A stretch of 64,000 nucleotides of DNA from Salarchaeum sp. JOR-1. Lineage in GTDB: Archaea; Halobacteriota; Halobacteria; Halobacteriales; Halobacteriaceae. Below are positions 1-9,202 of the stretch, piece by piece (positions within the stretch are counted from its first letter, which is position 1; each line of letters starts with the position of its first letter). A program made the position numbers and the translations under genes. The notes under the pieces are model-generated. The model was given only the letters and a program-made list of their open reading frames with translations. It made no database searches and was not told where the DNA came from. Location: assembly GCF_007833275.1 (NCBI RefSeq), contig NZ_CP042241.1:186001-250000 (forward strand). The letters run 5' to 3'.

Positions 1-910
1 TGACCGGGAGCGTCCCCTGGAACGCCATCGCGCCCGTGATGTTCCCGATGGCGAGCGTGTCCTTATCGCGGCTTATCCAGAGCACGCTGTTGAACTTCTC
101 GGGGAGTTCGGTGGCGAGCGGCGCGATGAGTAGCGCGACGATGGCGACCGGGACGTCGAGGACTTCCTTCGACACCCACTCGATTTCGGTGACGAAGAGG
201 TGCGCGCCGCCGATGATGATGCCGAGCGCGAACAGCGTCTGGAACGCGACGAAGAAGACGTGCGGGTTCTCACCGTGCTCGCGGGGGTCGTAGCCGAGGC
301 GGGCGGCGAACCGCTCGAAGATGAGGCCGAAGTGGAGGGCGTCGAGGTCTTCGGACTCCACGAGCTCCCCCGCCTGCAGGGACTGGTAGAGGTAGAAGAC
401 GTAGAGGAGGATGAGCGAGGCGCCGAAGCCGTACTGAACGGTCTCCTGCCCGAGGCCGAAGCCGCCCTCGGGGACGAACGCGGCGGTGAACGCGATGACG
501 TATCCGACGAGGAAGAAGGAGAGGTCGCGGCGCGTCGTCGCCTCGTTGAAGTGGAGTTCCGGGCCGTGGGTGCGGCGCGCCCGGAAGTAGTAGACGCTGG
601 TTCCGACGAGGAACATCGCGATGGTCGCGAGCATGAAGGGCGCGCCGAGAATCGCGCCGACGCCGACGTGCGACGCTGACTCGCCGCCCTGGATGATGGC
701 GATGACGGGGATGAGGGTCTCGGGGAGTGCGGTGCCGACCGCAGCGAGGATGCTTCCCGTCGCGGACTCGGAGACGCCGAGGCGATGGCCGAGCCACTCG
801 ACGCTGTTCGTGAACACTTCCGCGCCGAGCAGAAGGAACGCGAACGAGAGGACGAGAAGGATGCCGCGTTCGACTCCCGCAGGGAACGGGAGAACGGGAA
901 TAGCGCTCAT
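1..910 (-). CDS. Sodium/calcium exchanger family (CaCA) membrane antiporter, 3' end cut by window
   Basis: The gene begins at ATG 910 and runs off the left edge, giving about 303 residues without a stop. The protein is strongly hydrophobic. It carries both hallmark alpha repeats of the CaCA superfamily: AAVGTALPET near residue 56 and LIAPLATELPEKFNS near residue 262, which form the ion-binding site. It should exchange Na+ or H+ for Ca2+ across the cytoplasmic membrane. Several transmembrane segments are clear, with a hydrophilic loop after residue 175 (LVESEDLDALHFG). It is divergent from dtdA. The substrate is inferred from family only. Confidence 0.85.
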   Translation of the reverse strand, partial: MSAIPVLPFPAGVERGILLVLSFAFLLLGAEVFTNSVEWLGHRLGVSESATGSILAAVGTALPETLIPVIAIIQGGESASHVGVGAILGAPFMLATIAMFLVGTSVYYFRARRTHGPELHFNEATTRRDLSFFLVGYVIAFTAAFVPEGGFGLGQETVQYGFGASLILLYVFYLYQSLQAGELVESEDLDALHFGLIFERFAARLGYDPREHGENPHVFFVAFQTLFALGIIIGGAHLFVTEIEWVSKEVLDVPVAIVALLIAPLATELPEKFNSVLWISRDKDTLAIGNITGAMAFQGTLPV

Positions 911-991
911 GCGCCCGACTTACGCGAGGGCGCTGTTAAGCCCTTCCAAACTTCGACGCGCTCAAACCCGCGACGCGCCAGGAGGAGAACG

Positions 992-2275
992 ATGATAGGC
1001 GTGGTCGTCAGTCGCGCGGACGAAGCGTCCGTCGCTATCGGCGAACAACTCAGGGACATCGCGGACTGGACGAACGCGGGGGGCGCGTGGCATCGGGACG
1101 GGTTCGAACTCCGGGAGTTCGAGGACTGGCACGTCGAACTCGACGGCGTCGCGGCGGCGTTCTCCGACCCCGACCTCGTGGTGTTCGCGTCCCGGCACTC
1201 GGGCGACACCGGCCCCCTCCTGACGGCGCACCACACCGGGAACTTCGGGCCGGGCGAGTTCGGCGGCGAGGACTACGCGCTCGCGGAGGCCGCGCCCGAG
1301 GCGCACCGCGCGCTCCTCGACGGCTTCCGCGAGCACGCCCCCGACGAGTACGAGGTCGGGATGGAGTGCACGCACCACGGGCCGACCGAGGTGGGCGCGC
1401 CGTCGCTGTTCGCGGAACTCGGCAGCAGCGAGGACGAGTGGCGGGACGACGCGGCCGCGCGAGCGGTCGCCCGGGCAATCCTCGACATGTCGGGGGTCGA
1501 GCCGCAGGGCGGGCGGTCGCTCGTCGGGTTCGGCGGCGGGCACTACGTCCCGCGCCCCACCAGAATCGTCGCGGACACCGAGTGGGGGTTCGGGCACGTC
1601 GCGGCCGAGTGGTGTCTCGACGACATGGGCGCGCCCGGCGAACACCGCGACACCATCGACCGGGCGTTCGCGGCGACCGACACGGAGTACGCGGTCGTGG
1701 ACGGCGAGAAACCCGGCCTCGAAACGACCATCGACGACCTCGGGTATCGCGTCGTGAGCGAGACGTGGGTGCGGGAGACCGACGGCGTGCCGCTCGACCT
1801 CGTGCGGGCGCTGGAGGACGAGTTCGCGAGCGTGGACGACGGCCTGCGGTTCGGCGAGAACGCGAGCGGGGAGTACGTCATCGTGGATTTGCCGGACGAC
1901 CTCTGGGCGGACGCGCACAGCGTCAACGCGGAGCGCGCCCGCCGAATCGCGCGGGAGACGACAGTGGCGTACGAGACGACGGAGAACGGGAATCGCGTCG
2001 AGGGACGGAGCGCGTTCCCCGACCGCGAGGCCTACGACGAATACGTCCAGCGGCTCGCCGACCTCCTCCGCGAGAAGTACGACGCAGTCGAGGTCGAACC
2101 GGACGAAGTGGTCGTCACCGACGTCGCGTTCGACCCCGACCTCGCGCAGGACGCGGGCGTTCCCGAGGGCCCGAAGTTCGGACGGCTCGCCGGCGGACAG
2201 CCGGTGGAGGTCGATGGGGAGACCGTCACTCCCGGGGACGTGTCCCGAGAGCAGACCGCCCGATACCGCGTCTGA
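992..2275 (+). CDS. dtdA: D-aminoacyl-tRNA deacylase (DtdA/GEK1 family)
   Basis: The 427-residue protein begins [13 protein letters not shown] at ATG 992, preceded by a strong Shine-Dalgarno (GGAGGAG at 981-987); an upstream in-frame extension is not protein-like. His-rich motifs typical of archaeal/plant DtdA are visible: HHTGNFG near residue 82, ECTHHGPTE near residue 126 and GGGHYVPR near residue 184. These fit zinc-dependent hydrolysis of D-aminoacyl-tRNA, which clears mischarged tRNA in the cytoplasm. The C-terminal 80 residues are an acidic extension. It is divergent from the antiporter and followed at 60 bp by ftsZ. Confidence 0.93.
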   Translation: MIGVVVSRADEASVAIGEQLRDIADWTNAGGAWHRDGFELREFEDWHVELDGVAAAFSDPDLVVFASRHSGDTGPLLTAHHTGNFGPGEFGGEDYALAEAAPEAHRALLDGFREHAPDEYEVGMECTHHGPTEVGAPSLFAELGSSEDEWRDDAAARAVARAILDMSGVEPQGGRSLVGFGGGHYVPRPTRIVADTEWGFGHVAAEWCLDDMGAPGEHRDTIDRAFAATDTEYAVVDGEKPGLETTIDDLGYRVVSETWVRETDGVPLDLVRALEDEFASVDDGLRFGENASGEYVIVDLPDDLWADAHSVNAERARRIARETTVAYETTENGNRVEGRSAFPDREAYDEYVQRLADLLREKYDAVEVEPDEVVVTDVAFDPDLAQDAGVPEGPKFGRLAGGQPVEVDGETVTPGDVSREQTARYRV

Positions 2276-2299
2276 CACGCGTCGGACGCAAGGGGGAAA

Positions 2300-2312
2300 G
2301 GTAATTAAACCT
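2300..2312 (+). promoter_or_regulatory. Candidate TATA element of ftsZ1
   Basis: The AT-rich stretch GTAATTAAAC lies about 30 bp before the ftsZ1 ATG at 2337, in otherwise GC-rich DNA. It is the spacing expected for an archaeal TATA box driving a leaderless or nearly leaderless transcript. Assigned by position and composition only. Confidence 0.5.
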
Positions 2313-2336
2313 CGTTCGTTTACCCAACACCCAACT

Positions 2337-3488
2337 ATGGACTCTATCGTAGAGGACGCGATCGACGAGGCCGAGGAGGAACCAGAGGCCTCGAACGCGG
2401 CAGCTGAGTCCGCCGCGAACGCGTCCGGTCGGATGAGCGACGAGGAACTGATGGACGTCCTCGAGGAGCTACAGACGAACATCACCGTCGTCGGCTGCGG
2501 GGGCGCGGGGTCGAACACCGTGAACCGCATGGCCGAGGAGGGCATCCACGGCGCGAAACTCGTCGCCGCGAACACCGACGTCCAGCACCTCGTGGACACC
2601 GACGCCGACGTGAAAATCCTCATGGGCCAGGAGAAGACGAAGGGCCGCGGCGCCGGGTCGCTCCCGCAGGTCGGCGAGGAAGCCGCCATCGAGAGTCAGG
2701 ACGAAATCAGCGAGGCGCTCGACGGCTCGGACATGGTGTTCGTCACCGCCGGCCTCGGCGGCGGCACCGGCACCGGCAGCGCGCCCGTCGTCGCGAAAGC
2801 CGCCCGCGAGATCGGCGCGCTCACCATCAGCATCGTCACCACGCCCTTCACCGCCGAAGGCGAAGTCCGCCGCACCAACGCCGAAGCCGGCCTCGAACGA
2901 CTCCGCGACGTCTCCGACACGGTCATCGTCGTGCCGAACGACCGCCTCCTCGATTCGGTCGGGAAACTCCCCGTCCGGCAGGCGTTCAAGATCTCGGACG
3001 AAGTCCTCATGCGCTCCGTGAAGGGCATCACGGAACTCATCACCAAACCCGGCCTCGTCAACCTCGACTTCGCGGACGTCCGCACCGTCATGGAGAAGGG
3101 CGGCGTCGCCATGATCGGACTCGGCGAAGCGGACTCCGACGCGAAAGCCGTCGACTCCGTCAAGTCCGCGCTCCGTTCCCCCCTCCTCGACGTCGACATC
3201 TCCAGCGCGAACAGCGCGCTCGTCAACGTCACCGGCGGCCCCGACATGAGCATCGAAGAGGCGGAGGGCGTCGTCGAGGAGATCTACGACCGCATCGACC
3301 CCGACGCCCGCATCATCTGGGGAACCAGCATCGACGAGGAACTCGACGGCACCATGCGCACCATGGTCGTCGTCACCGGCGTCGAAAGCCCCCAGATTTA
3401 CGGTCGGAACGGCGACCAAGCCGAACCCGACGAAGAACCCGACGGCGACGCGGACGGCGGCATCGAGGACATCGACTACGTCGAGTAA
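2337..3488 (+). CDS. ftsZ1: Cell division protein FtsZ1
   Basis: A 383-residue tubulin-family GTPase. The start [16 protein letters not shown] is at ATG 2337, followed by an acidic N-terminal extension of about 45 residues. The Rossmann motif [14 protein letters not shown] and the tubulin signature [10 protein letters not shown] (near residue 140) bind GTP; the T7-loop region NLDFADV follows. The acidic tail ends in IEDIDYVE. FtsZ polymerises at midcell. Haloarchaea carry two FtsZ paralogues (FtsZ1 and FtsZ2). The immediate secE-spt5 neighbourhood is the usual context of FtsZ1, so I assign that paralogue by context. Confidence 0.95.
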   Translation: MDSIVEDAIDEAEEEPEASNAAAESAANASGRMSDEELMDVLEELQTNITVVGCGGAGSNTVNRMAEEGIHGAKLVAANTDVQHLVDTDADVKILMGQEKTKGRGAGSLPQVGEEAAIESQDEISEALDGSDMVFVTAGLGGGTGTGSAPVVAKAAREIGALTISIVTTPFTAEGEVRRTNAEAGLERLRDVSDTVIVVPNDRLLDSVGKLPVRQAFKISDEVLMRSVKGITELITKPGLVNLDFADVRTVMEKGGVAMIGLGEADSDAKAVDSVKSALRSPLLDVDISSANSALVNVTGGPDMSIEEAEGVVEEIYDRIDPDARIIWGTSIDEELDGTMRTMVVVTGVESPQIYGRNGDQAEPDEEPDGDADGGIEDIDYVE

Positions 3489-3558
3489 CTCCAGTCTCCT
3501 CGCCCACGGACGAACACAGCATCAATAGATAGAAATGCGGTGACGCCGAACCGGGAGT

Positions 3559-3729
3559 ATGGACGTTCCCTTAGAGCCTTCCGCGTACACGCGGGTGCTC
3601 AAACTCGCGAGCACGCCGTCGTGGAACGAGTTCTCCCAGATCGCGCTCATCGCCGGCGCCGGCATCCTCCTCGTCGGCCTGATGGGATTCATCATCGGTG
3701 TCACGATGGGATTCATCCCGGGTGTCTAA
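3559..3729 (+). CDS. secE: Preprotein translocase subunit SecE
   Basis: A 56-residue protein starting [19 protein letters not shown] at ATG 3559. It has a short amphipathic N-terminal helix ([16 protein letters not shown]) and a single transmembrane segment ([19 protein letters not shown]), the size and architecture of archaeal SecE, the small stabilising subunit of the SecYE protein-conducting channel. It ends 1 bp before spt5, so the two are co-transcribed, as in most archaea. The identification rests on architecture plus this conserved gene order. Confidence 0.92.
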   Translation: MDVPLEPSAYTRVLKLASTPSWNEFSQIALIAGAGILLVGLMGFIIGVTMGFIPGV

Positions 3730-3730
3730 C

Positions 3731-4168
3731 ATGGGCGTGTACGCAGTCAAAACCACGGCCAGCCAGGAGCAGACCGTCGCGAGCATGATCGCGAACCGCG
3801 AGGAACCCGAGATTCACGCCGTGCTCTCCCCGGAATCCCTCACGAGTTACGTGATGGTCGAAGCAGAGGGATCCGCCGTCCTCAACCGCGTCATGGAGGA
3901 AATCCCGCACGCGCGCAGCCTCGTCCCCGGCGAGTCCTCCATCAGCGAGGTCGAGCACTTCCTCAGCCCCAAGCCCGACGTCGAGGGCATCGCCGAAGGC
4001 GACATCGTCGAACTCATCGCCGGCCCGTTCAAGGGCGAGAAAGCCCAGGTTCAGCGGATCGACGAAGGCAAAGACCAGGTCACCGTCGAGCTCTACGAAG
4101 CCACCGTCCCGATTCCGGTCACCGTCCGCGGCGACCAGATTCGCGTTCTCGACTCCGAAGAACGGTAG
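3731..4168 (+). CDS. spt5: Transcription elongation factor Spt5 (NusG family)
   Basis: A 145-residue protein starting [19 protein letters not shown]. The first 80 residues form the NGN domain that binds the RNA polymerase clamp with Spt4. A KOW domain follows from about residue 87 ([20 protein letters not shown]). The length is standard for archaeal Spt5. It lies 1 bp after secE in the ftsZ1-secE-spt5 cluster. An ATG at 3731 is the only sensible start; the longer open frame overlaps secE. Confidence 0.95.
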   Translation: MGVYAVKTTASQEQTVASMIANREEPEIHAVLSPESLTSYVMVEAEGSAVLNRVMEEIPHARSLVPGESSISEVEHFLSPKPDVEGIAEGDIVELIAGPFKGEKAQVQRIDEGKDQVTVELYEATVPIPVTVRGDQIRVLDSEER

Positions 4169-4225
4169 CACGCGCGTCTAACTCAACTCGCTTCTCTCGC
4201 GGAACAGGTTCGCAGTCCCCGGGTT

Positions 4226-4483
4226 TTATTCGACGTAGCCGGGCGCGTCGTCGCCGAACTCGCTCGTGACGTAGTCCCGGCCGTGGCCGGTGATTCGGTA
4301 GTAGGTGTCGTCGAGCGCCCGGACGTAGTTCTCGTCTTCGAGCGCGTCGAGGGCGTCCGCGACCGCCGCTTCGCTACGGTCGACATCGTAGAGTTCGCGG
4401 AGGTTCGCGGCGATACCACCCGGGGAGACGGCGATACCGGCCTGTGAGAGAACGCGCAGCACGGCGTCTTCGGACTCACGCAT
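4226..4483 (-). CDS. Small winged-helix DNA-binding protein
   Basis: An 85-residue protein, MRESEDAVLRVLSQAGIAV, with a predicted winged helix: helices around residues 3-14, 20-31 and 38-48 (SEAAVADALDAL), then the wing strands ENYVRALDDTYYRITGHG. This resembles small haloarchaeal PadR/MarR-like regulators in which nearly the whole chain is the wHTH fold. The target is unknown. The start sits in the context GGGGTATG seen at many starts here. It converges with spt5. Confidence 0.7.
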   Translation of the reverse strand: MRESEDAVLRVLSQAGIAVSPGGIAANLRELYDVDRSEAAVADALDALEDENYVRALDDTYYRITGHGRDYVTSEFGDDAPGYVE

Positions 4484-4526
4484 ACCCCAATCGGAGGACG
4501 CACGGCCGGAAAAACGGCGTGGCCGC

Positions 4527-4820
4527 CTAGAGGTCGAGACGCTCCCGGAGCGCCGCCACCTCCACCTCCTCCTCGATGCGGTTCTTCACGTCCTCGCGCT
4601 TCCGGATGTCGTCCGAGTCCGCGTCGTACGCCCGCACGAACTCGGCGCGCGTGTGCTCGTCGAACACGTGCCGAATCGCGAAGAAGCCGTCCGGCACGAC
4701 CGTCCCGCAGACGGCGCACTCGTGCCGCTCGTGCTCGGTCGCCTGATGCGCGAGCAGCGACTCTACGTCGCCGAACACCGCGTCACAGCCGCCGATACCG
4801 CACGCCCAGCCAGTCATCAC
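4527..4820 (-). CDS. Small zinc-finger protein (haloarchaeal DUF7565-like)
   Basis: A 97-residue protein with two CxxC/His pairs. CGIGGCDAVFGDVESLLAH continues to HERHECAVCGTVVPDGFFAIRH, consistent with C2H2-type zinc binding, and is followed by a charged helical tail (IRKREDVKNRIEEEVEV). Two adjacent ATG codons (4820, 4817) are equally possible starts. The family is common in haloarchaea and has no established role; DNA, RNA or protein binding are all possible. It lies 43 bp upstream of the winged-helix gene on the same strand. Confidence 0.75.
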   Translation of the reverse strand: MMTGWACGIGGCDAVFGDVESLLAHQATEHERHECAVCGTVVPDGFFAIRHVFDEHTRAEFVRAYDADSDDIRKREDVKNRIEEEVEVAALRERLDL

Positions 4821-4887
4821 CCGAGAGTAACCGAAACTCCGGGATAAGCCTTGCCGTCCCCCCGAGCCGCAGACTCCGAGAGCCGCC

Positions 4888-5042
4888 GAAAGCGCCTCGC
4901 GCTACTCGCCTCACACTCGCTCGCCCCGCTCGCTCGCGTGACTTGCGCTGAGCAAAGCTCAGCTGCGTCCGGGTCGTTTCACTCCCCATACTTGCGCAAA
5001 TCAGAGATTCGCTGGAAAGCGGCTCGCGCTACTCGCCGCTTT
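4888..5042. repeat. Intergenic repeat pair with two hairpins
   Basis: A near-identical block of about 22 bp, core CTCGCGCTACTCGCC, occurs at 4896-4910 and 5023-5037. Between them is a hairpin GCTGAG-CAAAG-CTCAGC (4947-4963). The second copy is itself inside a perfect 8-bp stem, AAAGCGGC (5016-5023) with GCCGCTTT (5035-5042). The latter covers the stop codon of the acyl-CoA dehydrogenase and may act as its transcription end signal. No gene is visible in 4821-5028. Confidence 0.5.
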
Positions 5043-6180
5043 GCCGATACACGAGGTTGCGCTGAATCTCGTTCGCGCCCTCGTAGACGACGGGAATGCG
5101 GACGTCCCGGTAGACGCGGGCGATGCGGCGGTCGGTGAGGATGCTGCGGCCGCCGTGGAACTGCATGCCCTGCTGGGCGTTGTCCCGGGCGACCTCGGTG
5201 GATTTGGTTTTCGCCATCGCGGCCCAGAGGCCGGGGTTGTCGTAGTCCCGGACTTTCTCGGCGGCGCGGTAGTTCAGGGCGCGCGCGGCCTCGAATTCGA
5301 GGCGCATGTCCGCGAGTCCGTGCTGGACGGCCTGGAAGTCACTGACGTGGCGGCCGAACTCCTCGCGGTCGTGCACGAACTCCCAGGCCTCCTCGAACGC
5401 GGCGGCGGCGAGTCCGAGGCCGTGTCCGCCGACGACGACGCGGCCGTGGTTGAAGAAGTCGGCGAGCATCATGAACCCGCCGCCCTCGGTGCCGATGAGG
5501 TTCTCCGCGGGAACCCGGCAGTCGTCGAAGACGATGTGGGCCTGCTTGGACGCGCGCATCCCCATCTTCTCCGGGATGTGCTCGGCGTCGTACCCCACAG
5601 AATCGGTGGGGACGATGAACAGCGAGTAGTTCATGTAGCGGTCGTCGGTGTCCGCCGTCTTGACGTACACCGTGATCCAGTCCGCCTCCACGCCGTTGCC
5701 GATCCAGTACTTCTCGCCGTTCAGCACGTACTCGTCGCCGTCTTTCTCGGCGGTGGTCTGCATGCCGGCGAGGTCGCTCCCCACGTCGGGTTCGGACACC
5801 GCGAGCCCCGAGATCTGCTCGCCCTCCGCGAGCGGGCGCAGGTACTCCTCCTTCTGCTCGTCCGTGCCGTACTGTTCGAGCATCTCCGCGCCGAACGACG
5901 CGAGCTGGAGCGTGAGCGCGATGCCGGCGTCCGCGCGGTAGAACTCCTCCGCCATCGCGAGCATCTGCACCACGTCGAGGCCGCGGCCGCCGTACTCCTC
6001 GCCGATGTCCTGCGCGACCAGTCCGGCGTCCTGGCCGGCTTCGAGAACCTCCCAGGGGTAGTCGCCGGTCCGGTAGTACTCCTCGGCGTTCGGCGCGATG
6101 TGCTCCTCGGCGAACTCACGGGCCTCGTGTTTCACGTCGCGGGCGTACTCGGGGACGATGTCCTCGGAGAGCAACTCCAT
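5029..6180 (-). CDS. Acyl-CoA dehydrogenase
   Basis: A 383-residue FAD-dependent acyl-CoA dehydrogenase starting MELLSEDIVPEYARDVKHEA at ATG 6180. The N-terminal helical domain, the central beta domain with the flavin signature ISGLAVSEPDVGSDLAGMQ, and the C-terminal helical domain are all present, with QGMQFHGGRSILTDR near residue 345. It catalyses alpha,beta-desaturation of an acyl-CoA, passing electrons to ETF. The chain length specificity cannot be read from sequence. An in-frame extension upstream to 6333 overlaps the divergent gene and is not family-like. Confidence 0.92.
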   Translation of the reverse strand: MELLSEDIVPEYARDVKHEAREFAEEHIAPNAEEYYRTGDYPWEVLEAGQDAGLVAQDIGEEYGGRGLDVVQMLAMAEEFYRADAGIALTLQLASFGAEMLEQYGTDEQKEEYLRPLAEGEQISGLAVSEPDVGSDLAGMQTTAEKDGDEYVLNGEKYWIGNGVEADWITVYVKTADTDDRYMNYSLFIVPTDSVGYDAEHIPEKMGMRASKQAHIVFDDCRVPAENLIGTEGGGFMMLADFFNHGRVVVGGHGLGLAAAAFEEAWEFVHDREEFGRHVSDFQAVQHGLADMRLEFEAARALNYRAAEKVRDYDNPGLWAAMAKTKSTEVARDNAQQGMQFHGGRSILTDRRIARVYRDVRIPVVYEGANEIQRNLVYRQSGE

Positions 6181-6263
6181 ACCGGACAGAGGAACGCCTC
6201 CCGCATAAATCGGAAGGCCGCGGAACCGCAAGCCGCTAAACCCTCCGTCGAGAAGCGCGTGGT

Positions 6264-7019
6264 GTGACAGCCTGCCGGGTCGATTTACACGTGAAAGTCC
6301 TCGACGACGGCGTCGTCGAACGCGCGAAATCACGGGGGCTGGACGCGCTCGTGTACGCGCCGCACTTCGAGCGCCTTCCCGACATCCGGGAGCGCGCGGC
6401 GGCGTTCAGCGACGACGACCTCGCGGTGATTCCGGCGCGCGAGGTGTTCACGGGCGACTGGCGCGACCGCCGCCACCTCCTCGCCATCGGTTTGGACGAC
6501 CCCGTTCCGGACTTCATCACGCTGGAGGGCGCGCTGGACGAGTTCGAGCGCCAGGGAGCGGCCGTGCTCGCCCCGCATCCGGCGTTCCTGACCGTGTCGC
6601 TGTCGTCGGCGGACGTGGAGCGCTACCGCGACCGCATCGACGCCGTCGAGACGTACAACCCGAAGTTCCTCGCGCACCACCGCCGCCGCGCGAAACGCCT
6701 CGCGCGCGCCCAAGACCTCCCCGCGTTCGGGTCGTCGTACGCCCACCTCCCCGGGACGGTCGGGGAGGCGTGGACGACGTTCAGCGAGGACGTCACCGCA
6801 GAGGACGCGCTCGTCGAGGCGCTCCGATCGGGCGCGCGCCGCGTCGTCGACCACCAGTCGGGTCTCGCGCACGAGGCGCGGTGTTACGCGGAGTTCGCGC
6901 ACCTCGGCTGGGAGAACACCTACGAGAAAATCGACCGCATCCTCCTCTCGGGGATGGAACCGACGCATCCCCGCCACATCGCGTACGACGGCCGGTTCGA
7001 CGACGTGCGCGTCTACTAG
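6264..7019 (+). CDS. PHP-domain metal-dependent hydrolase-like protein
   Basis: A 251-residue protein with the polymerase-and-histidinol-phosphatase fold: DLHVKVLDDGVVERAKSRGL at the N-terminus, HFERLPDIRERA, ARE-VFTGDW, AVLAPHPAF near residue 100 and FGSSYAHLPGTVGEAW near residue 155. These supply candidate metal-binding His/Asp/Glu residues. Haloarchaeal relatives are described only as PHP-associated proteins; the substrate is unknown. The start is GTG 6264, the only start codon before the conserved region. It is divergent from the acyl-CoA dehydrogenase (83 bp). Confidence 0.8.
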   Translation: MTACRVDLHVKVLDDGVVERAKSRGLDALVYAPHFERLPDIRERAAAFSDDDLAVIPAREVFTGDWRDRRHLLAIGLDDPVPDFITLEGALDEFERQGAAVLAPHPAFLTVSLSSADVERYRDRIDAVETYNPKFLAHHRRRAKRLARAQDLPAFGSSYAHLPGTVGEAWTTFSEDVTAEDALVEALRSGARRVVDHQSGLAHEARCYAEFAHLGWENTYEKIDRILLSGMEPTHPRHIAYDGRFDDVRVY

Positions 7020-7504
7020 AGGGCGTTCACGGCCACGTCGAACCCGCTCGGGAGGTACTGGGGCGCGTACGTGATGGCCGCCCAGACGACGGCGAGTTCG
7101 AGCGCGGTGATGACAATGGTGACGAGTGTCGCGTAGTTACTCACGGTGCTGACGCCGATGGGGAGGCCGTACTCTTTGTCCGAGAGCGGGTGGAAGAGCG
7201 CGATGCCGCGCTTGCTCCCGACCACGTCGAGCACGTAGTGGGTGAGCACGCCGACCCACACCCAGTGGAGGTTGTCGAACACGTAGGGGTACGCGACGAA
7301 CACGGCGAGCACGGGGAGGCTGTGCAGGGTCTTGCGGTGGCGGCCGAAGTCGGTGTCGACGTCGGGGAAGAGCGCGCCGAGCACGACCGGGATGGTCGCG
7401 GCGGCGACGGTGCGGAGCGTCTCCACGTCGCCGGCGGGGTGGAGGACGTAGCCCAGGCCGACGCCGAGGAGGAGGCCGTTGAGGACGTGGTCTTTCTTGT
7501 TCAT
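7016..7504 (-). CDS. YdjM/DUF457-type membrane-bound metal-dependent hydrolase
   Basis: A 162-residue membrane protein starting MNKKDHVLNGLLLGVGLGY. It contains the family's metal-ligand signature GALFPDVDTDFGRHRKTLHS (near residue 43) and LTHYVLDVVGSKRG (near residue 88), between four or five transmembrane segments. The family is annotated as metal-dependent hydrolase; no substrate is established. Its start overlaps the upstream cinA-like stop by 4 bp (ATGA), so the two are translationally coupled. It converges with the PHP gene, overlapping by 4 bp. Confidence 0.85.
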   Translation of the reverse strand: MNKKDHVLNGLLLGVGLGYVLHPAGDVETLRTVAAATIPVVLGALFPDVDTDFGRHRKTLHSLPVLAVFVAYPYVFDNLHWVWVGVLTHYVLDVVGSKRGIALFHPLSDKEYGLPIGVSTVSNYATLVTIVITALELAVVWAAITYAPQYLPSGFDVAVNAL

Positions 7505-8007
7505 TCGAGTTCGTTCTCGACGGTGCGGAGGGCGCGCCGGGCTATCTTCTCTTTGATGTCGCGGCGGTCGCCGTCGAACTCGTGGCGCTCGACGCGGGTG
7601 TACGTCTCGGCGCTCCCCCAGTCGCCGGCGTGCGCGACGCCGATGTAGACCGTGCCGACGGGCTTCTCGGGCGTGCCACCGGACGGGCCGGCGATGCCGG
7701 TGGTGGAGACGCCCCACGTCGTCCCCGCCGAATCTCGAACCGCTTGCGCCATCTGGCGCGCGACGGGTTCGCTGACCGCGCCGTGCTCGTCGAGCGCCTC
7801 GCGGGTGACGCCGGTGTCGAGTTTCGCGTCGTACGTGTACGTGCAGTACGTCCGGTCGAAGTAGTCCGACGACCCCGGAATGTCAGTGAGGAGGGAGCCG
7901 ACGAGGCCGCCCGTGCAGGACTCGGTGGTGGCGATGGTGTCGCCGCGCTCGCGGAGCGCGTCCCCGAGCGTCTCCTCTATCGGCGGGTCGCGGGCGTGGT
8001 TTCGCAT
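7501..8007 (-). CDS. CinA C-terminal domain protein, nicotinamide-nucleotide amidohydrolase (PncC type)
   Basis: A 168-residue stand-alone CinA-C domain starting MRNHARDPPIEETLGDALRE. The catalytic signature TIATTESCTGGLVGSLL near residue 25 and the loop STTGIAGPSGGTPEKPVGTV near residue 110 are diagnostic. The family deamidates nicotinamide mononucleotide to nicotinate mononucleotide, recycling pyridine nucleotide. The longer in-frame extension upstream is antisense to the aminotransferase. It is coupled to the YdjM-type gene; no functional link between the two is known. Confidence 0.9.
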   Translation of the reverse strand: MRNHARDPPIEETLGDALRERGDTIATTESCTGGLVGSLLTDIPGSSDYFDRTYCTYTYDAKLDTGVTREALDEHGAVSEPVARQMAQAVRDSAGTTWGVSTTGIAGPSGGTPEKPVGTVYIGVAHAGDWGSAETYTRVERHEFDGDRRDIKEKIARRALRTVENELE

Positions 8008-8101
8008 ACTCCGGGTTTCCGCCGCCGGGGGAAAATAGGTGCCGGCGGCGGTGGCGGTGGCGCGCCGAAAGAGCGAGGGGGGTCGAGTCCCCAGTCGGGG
8101 T

Positions 8102-9202
8102 ATGGAGTACGAGGAGCCGCTGTTCTTCGAGGTGATGTCGTACGCGGAGAACGCCGAGCGCGACGTGGTGGACATGGTGTCCGGGAACCCCGACTGGGGG
8201 TCGCCGGACGGCATCAGCGAGGGCTTGCACGAGTACGCCGACCTCGGCGGCGACGACTTCCAGTACGCGCCGAGCGCGGGTCTCCGCGGGCTCCGAGAGG
8301 AAATCGCCGCGCGCCGGGGCGTCGAGGCGGAGCGCGTCATCGTCGCGAACGGCGGCGGCGCGGCGAACTACCTCGCGATGGGTCGCGCGCTCGAACGCGA
8401 CGCGGGCAGCGAGGTCATCCTCACTGATCCCGTCTACCCCTACTATCCGGGGAAGACGACGATGCTCGGCGGCGAGCAGTCGTTCGTACCCGTGGACGAC
8501 GACGGCGCGCTCGACCCCGCGGACGTGCGCGCGACCGCGAGCGACGACACCGCCGCCATCGTCGTGAACACGCCGAACAACCCCACGGGAGCGGTGTACG
8601 GCGAGGAGACGATGCGGGAACTCGTCGCGGTCGCGGAGGAGTACGACGCGATCCTGGTGAGCGACGAGGTGTACGACCACTTCGTGCTCGACGGCGCGTT
8701 CACGAGCGCTCTGGAGTTCGACTCCGAACACGTCATCGTCACGAACTCCTACTCGAAGACCCACGCGATCACGGGGTTCCGAGTCGGCTACACGGTTCTC
8801 CCGCGCGAGCACGTGCCCGCCGTTCGGGCGCGGAACATGCTGACGAACGTCTCCACGACCCGGCCCGGTCAGTACGCCGTCCTGAACGCGCTCCGGGAGA
8901 CGAGTCCGGACTACCACGCGGAGAACCGCGACCGCCTCCGCGAGCGCGTCCGGACGTTCACCACCGCCCTGGACGCCGCGGGTGCGGAGTACACCGAACC
9001 GGACGGCGCGTTCTACGTGCTCGCGAAGTTCCCCGACTACCCCGGCACACTCGAAAATACAAAACAGCTCGTCGACGAGGCCGGCGTCGCCGGAATGCCG
9101 GGGTCGGCGTTCGGCGAGTCCCGGAGCGAGTGGTTCCGGTTCGCGCTCGTCACGCCGCGCGTCGAGGCGGCCGCCGAGCGCCTCGCCGAGTACTTCGCCT
9201 AG
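8102..9202 (+). CDS. Class I/II pyridoxal-phosphate aminotransferase
   Basis: A 366-residue fold-type I aminotransferase, MEYEEPLFFEVMSYAENAER. Visible motifs are NGGGAANYLAMGRAL (cofactor phosphate loop), VNTPNNPTGAVY, LVSDEVYDHF, and the PLP lysine in NSYSKTHAITGFRVGY, with the substrate-carboxylate arginine in SEWFRFALVTP. The amino donor is unassigned; aspartate/aromatic specificity is typical. ATG 8102 follows the recurrent GGGGT context. Its stop overlaps the stop of the sfnG fragment on the other strand. Confidence 0.9.
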   Translation: MEYEEPLFFEVMSYAENAERDVVDMVSGNPDWGSPDGISEGLHEYADLGGDDFQYAPSAGLRGLREEIAARRGVEAERVIVANGGGAANYLAMGRALERDAGSEVILTDPVYPYYPGKTTMLGGEQSFVPVDDDGALDPADVRATASDDTAAIVVNTPNNPTGAVYGEETMRELVAVAEEYDAILVSDEVYDHFVLDGAFTSALEFDSEHVIVTNSYSKTHAITGFRVGYTVLPREHVPAVRARNMLTNVSTTRPGQYAVLNALRETSPDYHAENRDRLRERVRTFTTALDAAGAEYTEPDGAFYVLAKFPDYPGTLENTKQLVDEAGVAGMPGSAFGESRSEWFRFALVTPRVEAAAERLAEYFA

